Position numbers and translations under genes: made by a program. A stretch of DNA of 64,000 bases, taken from contig DATAKL010000011.1 in NCBI GenBank assembly GCA_036261625.1, positions 22,731-86,730 of the forward strand. Direction: 5' to 3'. The notes beneath the pieces are model-generated. The model saw only the letters and a list, made by a program, of their open reading frames with translations, was not told the DNA's origin and searched no databases. Origin of the DNA: JAAXKN01 sp036261625. Lineage in GTDB: Bacteria > Bacteroidota > Ignavibacteria > Ignavibacteriales > SURF-24. How positions within the stretch are numbered: the first letter of the stretch is position 1; each line of letters opens with the position of its first letter. This document shows, in pieces, positions 27,511 through 34,878 of the stretch.

Positions 27511-29019
27511 ATGGAATTAAAAGAAGTATCCGGAAGCGTTCAGGAAACCGTTGAAGAACTCTCTTCCGGGTTCAATTACGATTACAAGGAAGTTGCCATT
27601 ATTCTGGCAGCCGGACACGGGAAAAGAATTAAATCGCAGACCTCTAAAATGCTCCATGAGATCTGGGGCGTTCCCACGGTTGAAAGGGTCTACAACGCCT
27701 GCCGAAAGGCATTAAACGGGCTGAATATTCTTCTGGTTGTGGGCATTAAAGCAAAAGACGTTATGCAGGTTATCGGTAAAAGGGAAAGCACTCTCTTTGC
27801 ATTCCAGGAACAGCAGAACGGTACAGGACACGCAGTGCAGGTTGCTTTGGAGAAAATCGTACCTGAAAAATACGAAGGAACCGTCTATGTTCTGCCTGGC
27901 GATATGGGGCTTATTGACGCTGAGACAATTTCAATGTTCCGCGACGAATTCCGCCGCTCAGGAAGCGATATGATGGTACTGACTGGCATCTACGAGGGCG
28001 ACCCGAAATTAAACAGCTACGGCAGAATTGTCCGCGTCAAAGAAACTGACGCCCTTGGCAACCCTTCAGGCCAGGACTTCGGAAGGGTTATTGAAATTAT
28101 TGAACATAAGGATATACTTCACCTCGATGAGAACAAACCTTATGAACTTTTCTATAATAACAGGAAATACTGCTACTCCAAGGAGGAACTCATTAATAAT
28201 AATGAGTTTAACTCGGGCGTCTATGCATTCGACTACAAGAAACTTATCAGACTGGTTTCTAAACTAAGCAGCAATAACGTCCAGAAGGAAATTTATATAA
28301 CAGACCTGATCGACCTTTTCAATAAAAGCGGCTATTCTGTAAATGCCGTTAGCCCGAAAGAGCAGTACGTTCTCATGGGCTTTAACAATAAATCGGTCTT
28401 AAGGGAAATGGATGCCGTTGCACGCGAGAACGCTTACGAGAAGCTCAAGGACGTTATTGAAATTGCTGACCCCGACGACTTCTTTATAGACGAAAGCGTA
28501 ATTGAAGAGATCCTGGAAATGGACAGCAGGGGTATTCCGCTCGATATTAAAATCGGCAAAGGTGTTTATATAGGTAAAGGCGTAAAGCTTAACTATAATC
28601 TTACTTTGAAGAAAAATACCTTCGTAAACTGCAACGTCACCTTCGGCAAGAACGTAACCATATGGGAAAATGTCCACCTTTCATGCTTCCCGAACCAGAC
28701 ATTCATTGTCGGCGATAACGTTGAAATCCTCTGGGGCGATATCATTAAGGGAAATATCATCATCGGCGATAATTCAGTTATTGAATCCAGTGTCAACATG
28801 ACCGGCAGCGACGAGCACCCCCTTGTAATAGGGAAAAACGTCCTTATCAAGGGTACAAGCTACATTTTCGGTTCAGTAATTGAAGACGATATCTTTATTG
28901 AGCACAGCGTGCTTATTAGGAAAAAAGTGGAAAGGCTCTTTAAGAAAGACGGCAGCATTCAGAAGGTACGCTTCTACCTCCCGATGCCCGAAGGAGCCGA
29001 TACGATAGAAGACCTCTAA
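27511..29019 (+). CDS. GlmU-like sugar-1-phosphate nucleotidyltransferase with C-terminal hexapeptide helix
   Basis: Probably makes UDP-N-acetylglucosamine or a related nucleotide sugar. It has 502 residues. The N-terminal nucleotidyltransferase has ILAAGHGKRIKSQTSKMLHE (usual GxGTRMxSxxPKxLH, with Thr and Pro changed), QEQQNGTGHAVQVAL and VYVLPGDMGLI. The C-terminal third is a left-handed beta-helix of hexapeptide repeats (IGKGVYIGKGVKLNYN, VIGKNVLIKGTSYI). The helix is short and lacks an obvious GlmU acetyltransferase active site, so a single uridylyltransferase activity is more likely than the bifunctional one. The ATG at 27511 has GAGGAAT 5 nt upstream. Confidence 0.85.
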   Translation: MELKEVSGSVQETVEELSSGFNYDYKEVAIILAAGHGKRIKSQTSKMLHEIWGVPTVERVYNACRKALNGLNILLVVGIKAKDVMQVIGKRESTLFAFQEQQNGTGHAVQVALEKIVPEKYEGTVYVLPGDMGLIDAETISMFRDEFRRSGSDMMVLTGIYEGDPKLNSYGRIVRVKETDALGNPSGQDFGRVIEIIEHKDILHLDENKPYELFYNNRKYCYSKEELINNNEFNSGVYAFDYKKLIRLVSKLSSNNVQKEIYITDLIDLFNKSGYSVNAVSPKEQYVLMGFNNKSVLREMDAVARENAYEKLKDVIEIADPDDFFIDESVIEEILEMDSRGIPLDIKIGKGVYIGKGVKLNYNLTLKKNTFVNCNVTFGKNVTIWENVHLSCFPNQTFIVGDNVEILWGDIIKGNIIIGDNSVIESSVNMTGSDEHPLVIGKNVLIKGTSYIFGSVIEDDIFIEHSVLIRKKVERLFKKDGSIQKVRFYLPMPEGADTIEDL

Positions 29020-29047
29020 AAACTGAAAAATAACAGGTGCAGAAAAT

Positions 29048-29085
29048 AAAAAAAGCAATGTAGACATAACATACATTGCTTTTTT
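29048..29085. terminator. Bidirectional terminator between the GlmU-like gene and rpsT
   Basis: AAAAAAGCAATGTA pairs with TACATTGCTTTTTT around a 9-nt loop. Runs of A and T on both sides suit the two convergent genes. Confidence 0.9.
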
Positions 29086-29107
29086 AATTTCTTAAAAGAA
29101 AAAAAGC

Positions 29108-29392
29108 TTATTCTGCAGTCGGAGCAGGTGCAGCAGCAGAATTCAATTTATTTACGTGCCTGGTCAGTGCAGATTTTCTTCTGGCTGCGGTATTCTTGTG
29201 TAATCTGCCTTTGCATACATTCTTATCAATAAGAGCAACTGCTTCTTTGTAGCTTGTACCGACTTCAGATGCTTCCTCAGTAGTTAAAACTTTCTTTACT
29301 AAAGTCTTAATCTTTGAAGTAGCAGCTTTATTCTCAACTCTTCTTTTTTCGCTGACCTTAATTCTTTTTTTCGCTGACTTATGATGAGCCAT
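29108..29392 (-). CDS. rpsT: 30S ribosomal protein S20
   Basis: Primary 16S rRNA-binding protein of the small subunit. It has 94 residues: MAHHKSAKKRIKVSEKRRVEN at the N-terminus, then an Ala/Lys-rich helical bundle (GRLHKNTAARRKSALTRHVN), as in the family. A short Ala/Pro extension ends the protein (AAAPAPTAE). It is monocistronic, with its own promoter and a terminator. Confidence 0.97.
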   Translation of the reverse strand: MAHHKSAKKRIKVSEKRRVENKAATSKIKTLVKKVLTTEEASEVGTSYKEAVALIDKNVCKGRLHKNTAARRKSALTRHVNKLNSAAAPAPTAE

Positions 29393-29424
29393 CTCTTACC
29401 TTAAATTTTTTATTTTGAAAATTA

Positions 29425-29453
29425 AATATATACATTTACTGATTTTATGTCAA
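29425..29453 (-). promoter_or_regulatory. Strong sigma-70-like promoter of rpsT
   Basis: Minus-strand TTGACA (29453-29448) and TATATT (29430-29425) with a 17-nt spacer, 32 nt before the rpsT ATG. This is a near-ideal housekeeping promoter. Confidence 0.65.
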
Positions 29454-29503
29454 CTTTATACTATTTTTTTGCTGACAAATATTTTCCTTGGGTTACGGCC
29501 TCT

Positions 29504-30268
29504 TTAAGGGGTTTTTCCCTTAATTTTTTTAACTTCCTGAAGTATTTCGGGCAGAATCTCACCGGCTTTTCCAAGGAGAACATAGTCTGCCATGGGTGAA
29601 AGTTCAGTTTCCTCCAGGTTTATCTCCACAAGGAACGCTCCCAGCCTTTTAGCCAACAGGGGGATCCTGGCTGCCGGGTAGACAACGGCCGAGGTCCCAA
29701 TGGCAAACATGACGTCGCATTTTTCAGCCGCATCTTCCGACCGTGAGTAATCCTCCCCGGGCAGCATCTCACCGAACCATACGATATCTGGCCTAATGAG
29801 TCCTCCGCATTTTTGACACCTGGGCACCTTATTATCCTCCGGTGCGGAAGCAAAGTCGGGGGAATTATAAGGCGTACGGCACTCGATGCAGTAGTTTCTT
29901 TCAATGTTGCCGTGAAGCTCATAAACCTTCAGGCTTCCTGCCCTGCGGTGCAGATTATCCACATTCTGTGTAACAACGACTGCATCTTTGAAGCAGTTCT
30001 GCATTTCGGCAATTGCCAGGTGTGCAGGGTTAGGCTTCGAATTATGAATAATATGCCTGCGGTACTGATACCACTCCCAGACGCGGTCGGGATTTTTTAA
30101 GAAAGCGTCGAAATTTGCCAATTCCTCAGGTTTCAGCTTATTCCAGATGCCGTCTGTACCGCGGAAAGTGGAAATTCCGCTTTCGGCAGAGATGCCGGCT
30201 CCGGTAAAGAAGACCACGCGTTCGGCTTCCTTTAATACCTCCAGAAAATCCCTCCTGAAACTCCTCAC
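29504..30268 (-). CDS. cobB: NAD-dependent protein deacylase, sirtuin (CobB class)
   Basis: Removes acyl groups from protein lysines using NAD. It has 254 residues: GAGISAESGISTFRG (NAD site), TQNVDNLHRRAGS, catalytic His in YELHGN, and a four-Cys zinc site (CIEC ... CQKCGG). WYQYRR has Tyr and Arg three residues apart, the pair linked to desuccinylase/demalonylase activity in class III sirtuins, so both deacetylation and desuccinylation are plausible. The annotated start is GTG at 30268; a CTG about 24 nt later follows AGGAGG and could be used instead. It lies 30 nt after the TPR gene. Confidence 0.95.
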   Translation of the reverse strand: MRSFRRDFLEVLKEAERVVFFTGAGISAESGISTFRGTDGIWNKLKPEELANFDAFLKNPDRVWEWYQYRRHIIHNSKPNPAHLAIAEMQNCFKDAVVVTQNVDNLHRRAGSLKVYELHGNIERNYCIECRTPYNSPDFASAPEDNKVPRCQKCGGLIRPDIVWFGEMLPGEDYSRSEDAAEKCDVMFAIGTSAVVYPAARIPLLAKRLGAFLVEINLEETELSPMADYVLLGKAGEILPEILQEVKKIKGKTP

Positions 30269-30298
30269 ATTGCCCCCATTAACATTTGGACTGCAAGT

Positions 30299-31063
30299 TT
30301 ATTCGTTCCTGATTTTTTCCATGAGGACTTTCGATTCGGCAAGAAACTTGTCGTCATCCTGGTTAGCCTTGGGCGACTTCTGGAGTTTTGCAAGACTATC
30401 CTTTGCCTTACCATATTCCTCATTTTCAATATATGCTTTTGCAAGGTCAAGATAAAACATCCTGAAATTGGGATACATATCCACCGATTTCTTCAGCTCC
30501 TTTTCAGCAACACCCATATCCCCCCAGCCGAGTCCCAACGGGAGCCTGACCAGGTAGGCTTTTTCGCATACTTTAAGGTGCGTGCGCCCTAAGACGTAAT
30601 GGGAAACAGCCTGAACGTAGCTTCCACCGTTGCCCAGGGCTATAGATTTTTCAGCATCGGCTTTAACCTTGTTAACAAGTCCTATTACAGAAAACACACC
30701 TTTGAATAGGGCCATCTTGCCGTTGGCTATTGCCCTTCTGATATAAGCAACCGATTTATCGGGGGCAAGCCTGACAGCCTTTTCGGCATAGTCTAAAGCC
30801 GTCTGGTACTTCGCCTGCTGCTCCTGACCCGACATGTGGTCTGCCATATCGACATATGTGCGGCTTAAGCGCCAGGTGACTTCCCAGTTATTCGGCGAAA
30901 GCTTGTCGGCCTTTTGAAGAGTCTCGAGGGCCTTCTGGTTGTTGAACTGCTCTTCGGCATATTTGTCGGTAGTTTTAAGGAGATCCTGCAGGTTCTCTGC
31001 GCTTACTGACTGCGTGAGAGCTATTAAGAAAATAACAAGTAAGAAAGTAATTTTTCTTTTCAT
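30299..31063 (-). CDS. Exported TPR-repeat protein
   Basis: 254 residues with a signal peptide (KITFLLVIFLIALTQSVSAE) and several TPR-like helices (ALETLQKADKLSPNNWEVTWRL, ALDYAEKAVRLAPDKSVAYI, FRMFYLDLAKAYIENEEYGKA). TPR arrays usually mediate protein contacts; the partner is unknown. It lies 12 nt after the YhaM-like gene and 30 nt before the sirtuin gene, so the three probably form one transcript. Confidence 0.85.
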   Translation of the reverse strand: MKRKITFLLVIFLIALTQSVSAENLQDLLKTTDKYAEEQFNNQKALETLQKADKLSPNNWEVTWRLSRTYVDMADHMSGQEQQAKYQTALDYAEKAVRLAPDKSVAYIRRAIANGKMALFKGVFSVIGLVNKVKADAEKSIALGNGGSYVQAVSHYVLGRTHLKVCEKAYLVRLPLGLGWGDMGVAEKELKKSVDMYPNFRMFYLDLAKAYIENEEYGKAKDSLAKLQKSPKANQDDDKFLAESKVLMEKIRNE

Positions 31064-31075
31064 GGCCTTATTCCT

Positions 31076-32173
31076 TTAATCCAATACTGGTTCGTTTGAT
31101 ATATCTTCTATATTCTGAAGGCCTGAGGTTTCAGTATCTTCTTTTTCAGGCTCTGCAGAATTTTCCCTTTCAGAATTTTCCTTTTCAGAATTTTCCCTTT
31201 CAGAATTTTCATTTTCAAAATCTTCGGGTATATAGAGTGCAGAGGCAATAAGCGGCAGATATTTTGTCCATCTGTTTATGCCGTTAGCCTCGGCCCGTAT
31301 GGCAGATTTGTATGCATTGGTCTTTGCGCTCAGCTCGTCAGCCTGGTAGAGAATGATAGATTCCAGGGTTTTCGGAGTTACCGGTGAGGCAAACTCGAGC
31401 TTTCCCTGGTGGCTTAGAATAAGATGAATGAGCTGGTTTTTGAGGCTTTCAGGAAAGCCGGGCACAAGGCTCGTTTTCTCTGAAACCGTCATGGCGGCAA
31501 TTACAATGTGCCCTAAGAGTTTACCTTTTTCGGAATAATCAAATCCCTGTTCGAATGTAAGCTCCTCAATTTTCCCGAAGTCGTGCAGAATGGCGCCGCA
31601 TATAAGCAGGTCGCGCCTGGCCTCGGGATGAATGTCGCACATCAGGTCGCAGATTCTTACAATTTCAAGCGTGTGCTCTAAAAGCCCGTGCAGATATGAG
31701 TGGTGCCACGATTTTCCGGCCGGGACCCTGATAAATTTGCTGTAGGCCTCCCCGGATAAGATTATGTGCATCAGATCCCTCAGGCACGGGGTTTCTATTT
31801 TCTCAATTCTCGCCTGGAGCTCACGTTCCATAACCGGGAGTTCCCTTGTGGATTTCGGTATAAAATCCTCCGCCGAGACCCCGTCCTGCAAAGTTGCCTG
31901 TCTTATCCTGTTTATTTTGATGTTAAACTGCCCTTTATATTCATCCACCATGCCGGCAATTTTTATAAGGCATCCGGGCGTGAGATACCGCAGGTGCTCC
32001 TCGTAGTTGTTCCACATGAATGCGGTTAAAGACGTGGACTGGTCGCCCACCTCAAGCAGAAGGAACTGCTTCTGCCCCGTGCTGCTGGTTTTAAGTTCAC
32101 ACTTTTTAAGCAGCAGAAAATGAAGGACGCTGTCCCCCTTGCAAAGTTTCGATAAAGCTTTCTGGTTCAGCAT
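31076..32173 (-). CDS. YhaM-like 3'-5' exoribonuclease (OB-fold plus HD domain)
   Basis: Cytoplasmic HD-domain nuclease of the YhaM family, which degrades RNA or single-stranded DNA from the 3' end. It has 365 residues. The N-terminal OB-fold covers about 1-110 (KQFLLLEVGDQSTSLTAFMW). The HD domain has the metal ligands in SWHHSYLHGLLEHTLEI, ICGAILHDFGKIEEL and GHIVIAAM. YhaM is usually about 315 residues; the extra tail is a low-complexity ENSERENSEKENSE repeat encoded by 18-bp tandem repeats at 31156-31220. Confidence 0.85.
   Translation of the reverse strand: MLNQKALSKLCKGDSVLHFLLLKKCELKTSSTGQKQFLLLEVGDQSTSLTAFMWNNYEEHLRYLTPGCLIKIAGMVDEYKGQFNIKINRIRQATLQDGVSAEDFIPKSTRELPVMERELQARIEKIETPCLRDLMHIILSGEAYSKFIRVPAGKSWHHSYLHGLLEHTLEIVRICDLMCDIHPEARRDLLICGAILHDFGKIEELTFEQGFDYSEKGKLLGHIVIAAMTVSEKTSLVPGFPESLKNQLIHLILSHQGKLEFASPVTPKTLESIILYQADELSAKTNAYKSAIRAEANGINRWTKYLPLIASALYIPEDFENENSERENSEKENSERENSAEPEKEDTETSGLQNIEDISNEPVLD
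31156..31220. repeat. 18-bp in-frame tandem repeat in the YhaM-like gene
   Basis: About three and a half copies of TTTCAGAATTTTCCCTTT encode the Glu/Asn/Ser/Arg-rich tail. Being a multiple of three, copy number can change without breaking the frame. Confidence 0.85.
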
Positions 32174-32362
32174 ATATTACTACACGGATAATTGTTTCAG
32201 CGCAAGATAATAAATTTTTAGTAATAGTACTGAAAAAATACCCTTTAAAAATATTTTTCTTTCCCTCCGTCCTAATTTTGTGCTTTTATTTTATCAGGAT
32301 AAATATATGTTTTAAGGAAACACACACCTGGGGAATCCACAAATTTAAGGAGTTGGAATTTG

Positions 32363-33835
32363 ATGAGAATACTTCTTGTTTATCCGCAGTATCCTGACAC
32401 TTTCTGGAGTTTTAAGTATGCCCTTAAGTTCATCAGGAAAAAGGCCCCCTTCCCCCCTTTGGGACTCCTGACAGTAGCTTCATTGCTGCCCAAAGACTGG
32501 GATCTGAAGCTTATAGATATGAACATTGAAGCGCTTGAAGACAGGGATATACTCTGGGCCGATTACGTCTTCTTAAGCGCCATGTCCATCCAGACCTCGT
32601 CCGTAAAATCGGTAATTGAAAGATGCCATGGCCTCAACAGACCCATTGTTGCCGGGGGGCCCCTTTTTACAAGCAGCTATGAGTCGTTCCCCGAGGTCGA
32701 CTATTTTGTCTTAAATGAGGCGGAAATTACGCTGCCGCAGTTTTTAAGCGACCTCGCAAAAGACGATCTTAAAAACATTTACACAAGCGAAGAATGGGCC
32801 GACATAACCCGTACTCCGCTTCCCTTATGGAAACTGGTTAAAATGGACAAGTACTCATCGATGAACCTTCAGTACTCCAGAGGCTGCCCGTTTGACTGCG
32901 AGTTCTGCGATATAACAGTCCTTTACGGAAGACGCCCCAGGACAAAGACAAAAGAACAGGTCATATCCGAGCTGGACAACCTCTATAACATGGGCTGGCG
33001 GGGACCTGTATTCTTTGTGGATGATAACTTCATCGGCAACAAGCAGAAATTAAAAAAAGAAATTCTGCCGGCTGTCTATTTGTGGCTTGAAGAGCACGGT
33101 CATCCCTTCTGGTTTTCAACCGAGGCATCGATAAATCTTGCCGATGATGATGAACTTTTAAGGCTGATGGTTCTGACCGGTTTTGAGGCTGTATTTATAG
33201 GCATTGAAACCATGAACGAAGAAAGCCTTCTTGAGGCAAAGAAAATTCAGAACCATAACCGCGATCTCATTTCAAGCATTAAGAAGATACAGAGTTCAGG
33301 CCTCGAGGTTCAGGGAGGTTTTATAGTCGGGTTCGACCACGATCCCCCCGCCATTTTCGACAGCCTTACAAATTTTATTCAGGAAAGCGGGGTTGTTACT
33401 GCAATGGTAGGGCTGCTTAATGCGCCGAAGGGAACCAAACTTTATAACCGTCTCTTAAAGGAAGGGAGGCTGCTTGGAGCATTCTCGGGGACGAACGCAT
33501 TTTCAATAAATTTCATTCCCCGCATGAATATTGACTCTCTGATGGCGGGATACAAAAAAATTCTCGATACCATATATTCGCCCAAGCAATATTACACCAG
33601 AGTTCTGAATTTCCTGAAAGAATTCAATCCGGGTCAGAAGCACATTTTCCATTTTAGGCTCACTTACTTTCAGGCACTCGGCAAATCGATTATACTTTTA
33701 GGTGTTTTGGGCAAAGAGAGATTTTATTACTGGAAGCTTTTCTTCTGGTCGCTTTTTACCAGGCCAAAGCTATTCTCCCTTGCGATTCTTTTATCGATTT
33801 ACGGTTTTCATTTCCGGAAGGTTTCAACTGAATAG
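32363..33835 (+). CDS. B12-binding radical SAM protein with DUF4070-like C-terminus
   Basis: A 490-residue cobalamin-dependent radical SAM enzyme. The N-terminal ~140 residues form a B12-binding domain (LLVYPQYPDTFWSFKYAL, PPLGLLTVASLLP). The [4Fe-4S] motif is CPFDCEFC (Cys175, Cys179, Cys182) in QYSRGCPFDCEFCDI, followed by GRRPRTKT. The tail looks like the DUF4070 domain of B12-radical SAM proteins involved in methylation or hopanoid-type chemistry; the substrate is unknown. An AAGGAG site is 9 nt before the ATG at 32363; a TTG immediately before it is the alternative. It stands alone in the window. Confidence 0.88.
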   Translation: MRILLVYPQYPDTFWSFKYALKFIRKKAPFPPLGLLTVASLLPKDWDLKLIDMNIEALEDRDILWADYVFLSAMSIQTSSVKSVIERCHGLNRPIVAGGPLFTSSYESFPEVDYFVLNEAEITLPQFLSDLAKDDLKNIYTSEEWADITRTPLPLWKLVKMDKYSSMNLQYSRGCPFDCEFCDITVLYGRRPRTKTKEQVISELDNLYNMGWRGPVFFVDDNFIGNKQKLKKEILPAVYLWLEEHGHPFWFSTEASINLADDDELLRLMVLTGFEAVFIGIETMNEESLLEAKKIQNHNRDLISSIKKIQSSGLEVQGGFIVGFDHDPPAIFDSLTNFIQESGVVTAMVGLLNAPKGTKLYNRLLKEGRLLGAFSGTNAFSINFIPRMNIDSLMAGYKKILDTIYSPKQYYTRVLNFLKEFNPGQKHIFHFRLTYFQALGKSIILLGVLGKERFYYWKLFFWSLFTRPKLFSLAILLSIYGFHFRKVSTE

Positions 33836-33840
33836 CCTGA

Positions 33841-33870
33841 ATAGCTCACGACTGAATAGCTCACGACTGA
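33841..33870. repeat. 15-bp tandem repeat leading into the REP array
   Basis: GACTGAATAGCTCAC occurs twice in tandem, with a degenerate third copy, between the radical SAM stop and the first REP palindrome. Confidence 0.7.
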
Positions 33871-33874
33871 CTAG

Positions 33875-34156
33875 CCACGACCTTCAGGTCGTGGGAAACA
33901 GAATAAAAAACCGTGGCTTTAGCCACAGATCCTCCGGAAGCAATCTGGGGCTAAAGCCCAAACGAGAGGGGAATCGCGTAATCCACGAGCTTCAGCTCGT
34001 GGTATATGATATTTCCCCTGAATAGCCACGAGCTTTAGCTCGTGGATTAGGGTCTCTCTCTCTTTTGGGCTTTAGCCCCGGATTCCTTTTGGATGATCGG
34101 GGGCTGAAGCCCCAGGGATTGTTTGGGATCATGGGTCCACGGCCTGAAGGTCGTGG
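33875..34156. repeat. Array of eight REP-like palindromes
   Basis: Eight hairpins with four-base loops (TTCA, TTTA, TAAA, TGAA) in 282 bp: 33875-33894, 33913-33926, 33946-33960, 33983-34002, 34026-34045, 34067-34078, 34100-34113 and 34137-34156. Two types alternate: an outer CCACGA.. CGTGG type (mostly 20 bp) and a GGGGCT..AGCCC type. The 370-bp gap is otherwise empty. This looks like a REP/BIME cluster, perhaps handled by a RAYT transposase elsewhere; none is in the window. The array lies between convergent genes, so it can also act as 3'-end structure. Confidence 0.85.
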
Positions 34157-34205
34157 CTATTCAAAGAAAATAATCTATCGGTTATAAAACCTATGGAGGG
34201 ATTTT

Positions 34206-34772
34206 TTATTCCTCAAAATCCTTTTTCATACCGGGCTCTTCATCTACTACTTTTATTACGCTCTCGGCAGGAAGAATTGCTGTAACGGAACGCTTGAGAA
34301 GGTCAATTGTAATTGAGAGGACTTTCCCGTTCGTAGTTTCGTTGACAACACCCAGAACGCCTTCAAAGGGTCCTGATGTGATCTTTACTTTTGTACCCGC
34401 TTCAATCTCTTCGGAGATCTGGAACTCGGATTCAGTCTCAAGCATAAGTTTCAGATTTTCAATCTGCCAGTTGGGAATTGTTGCCGCACGCCCGTTAAAG
34501 AACACACAGCTTACAACACCCCTTTGCTGAAGGGCAAGAATTCTTTCCTTTTCAGTCGCATGTATAAAAATGTATCCCTTAATGAGAGGCTCAACTATTC
34601 TTTTTTTTCTGTCGCTCCACTGCTTGATCTTTACTACTGTTGGCAGGTAGTACTCTATGCCCACATCAGTCATGTGCTCTGCGGCAGTAAATTCGTGTCG
34701 CGGCTTGGTATATAATGCAAACCAGTGTTTTGCCTGGTTGGTGTTATTTTCCGGCTTGTAACTATATTCCAT
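34206..34772 (-). CDS. NusG-family transcription antiterminator, UpxY-like
   Basis: Specialised NusG paralogue that in Bacteroidota binds RNA polymerase and aids read-through of long operons, typically polysaccharide loci. It has 188 residues: the NGN domain (HWFALYTKPRHEFTAAEHM, YYLPTVVKIKQWSDRKKR, GYIFIHATE) and a KOW domain (GTKVKITSGPFEGVLGVV). No capsule or glycan genes lie next to it here, so its target locus is elsewhere. A candidate promoter lies 35 nt upstream. Confidence 0.92.
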   Translation of the reverse strand: MEYSYKPENNTNQAKHWFALYTKPRHEFTAAEHMTDVGIEYYLPTVVKIKQWSDRKKRIVEPLIKGYIFIHATEKERILALQQRGVVSCVFFNGRAATIPNWQIENLKLMLETESEFQISEEIEAGTKVKITSGPFEGVLGVVNETTNGKVLSITIDLLKRSVTAILPAESVIKVVDEEPGMKKDFEE

Positions 34773-34807
34773 AAAACTGAAGAATTATTAATTGTTGAAG
34801 TTCTGGT

Positions 34808-34837
34808 AATATAAATCCAAAAACATAATATTTACAA
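34808..34837 (-). promoter_or_regulatory. Candidate promoter of the UpxY-like gene
   Basis: Minus-strand TTGTAA (34837-34832) and TATATT (34813-34808) with an 18-nt spacer, 36 nt before the ATG. Confidence 0.35.
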
Positions 34838-34878
34838 GATAATTATTAGTTGCCGTGAGGATTTTGAAAATAAAAAAA

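Noticed and set aside
33875..34156. CRISPR or tRNA cluster
   Set aside because: The hairpins are unevenly spaced, of two types, and lack unique spacers or tRNA features; a REP-like array explains them.
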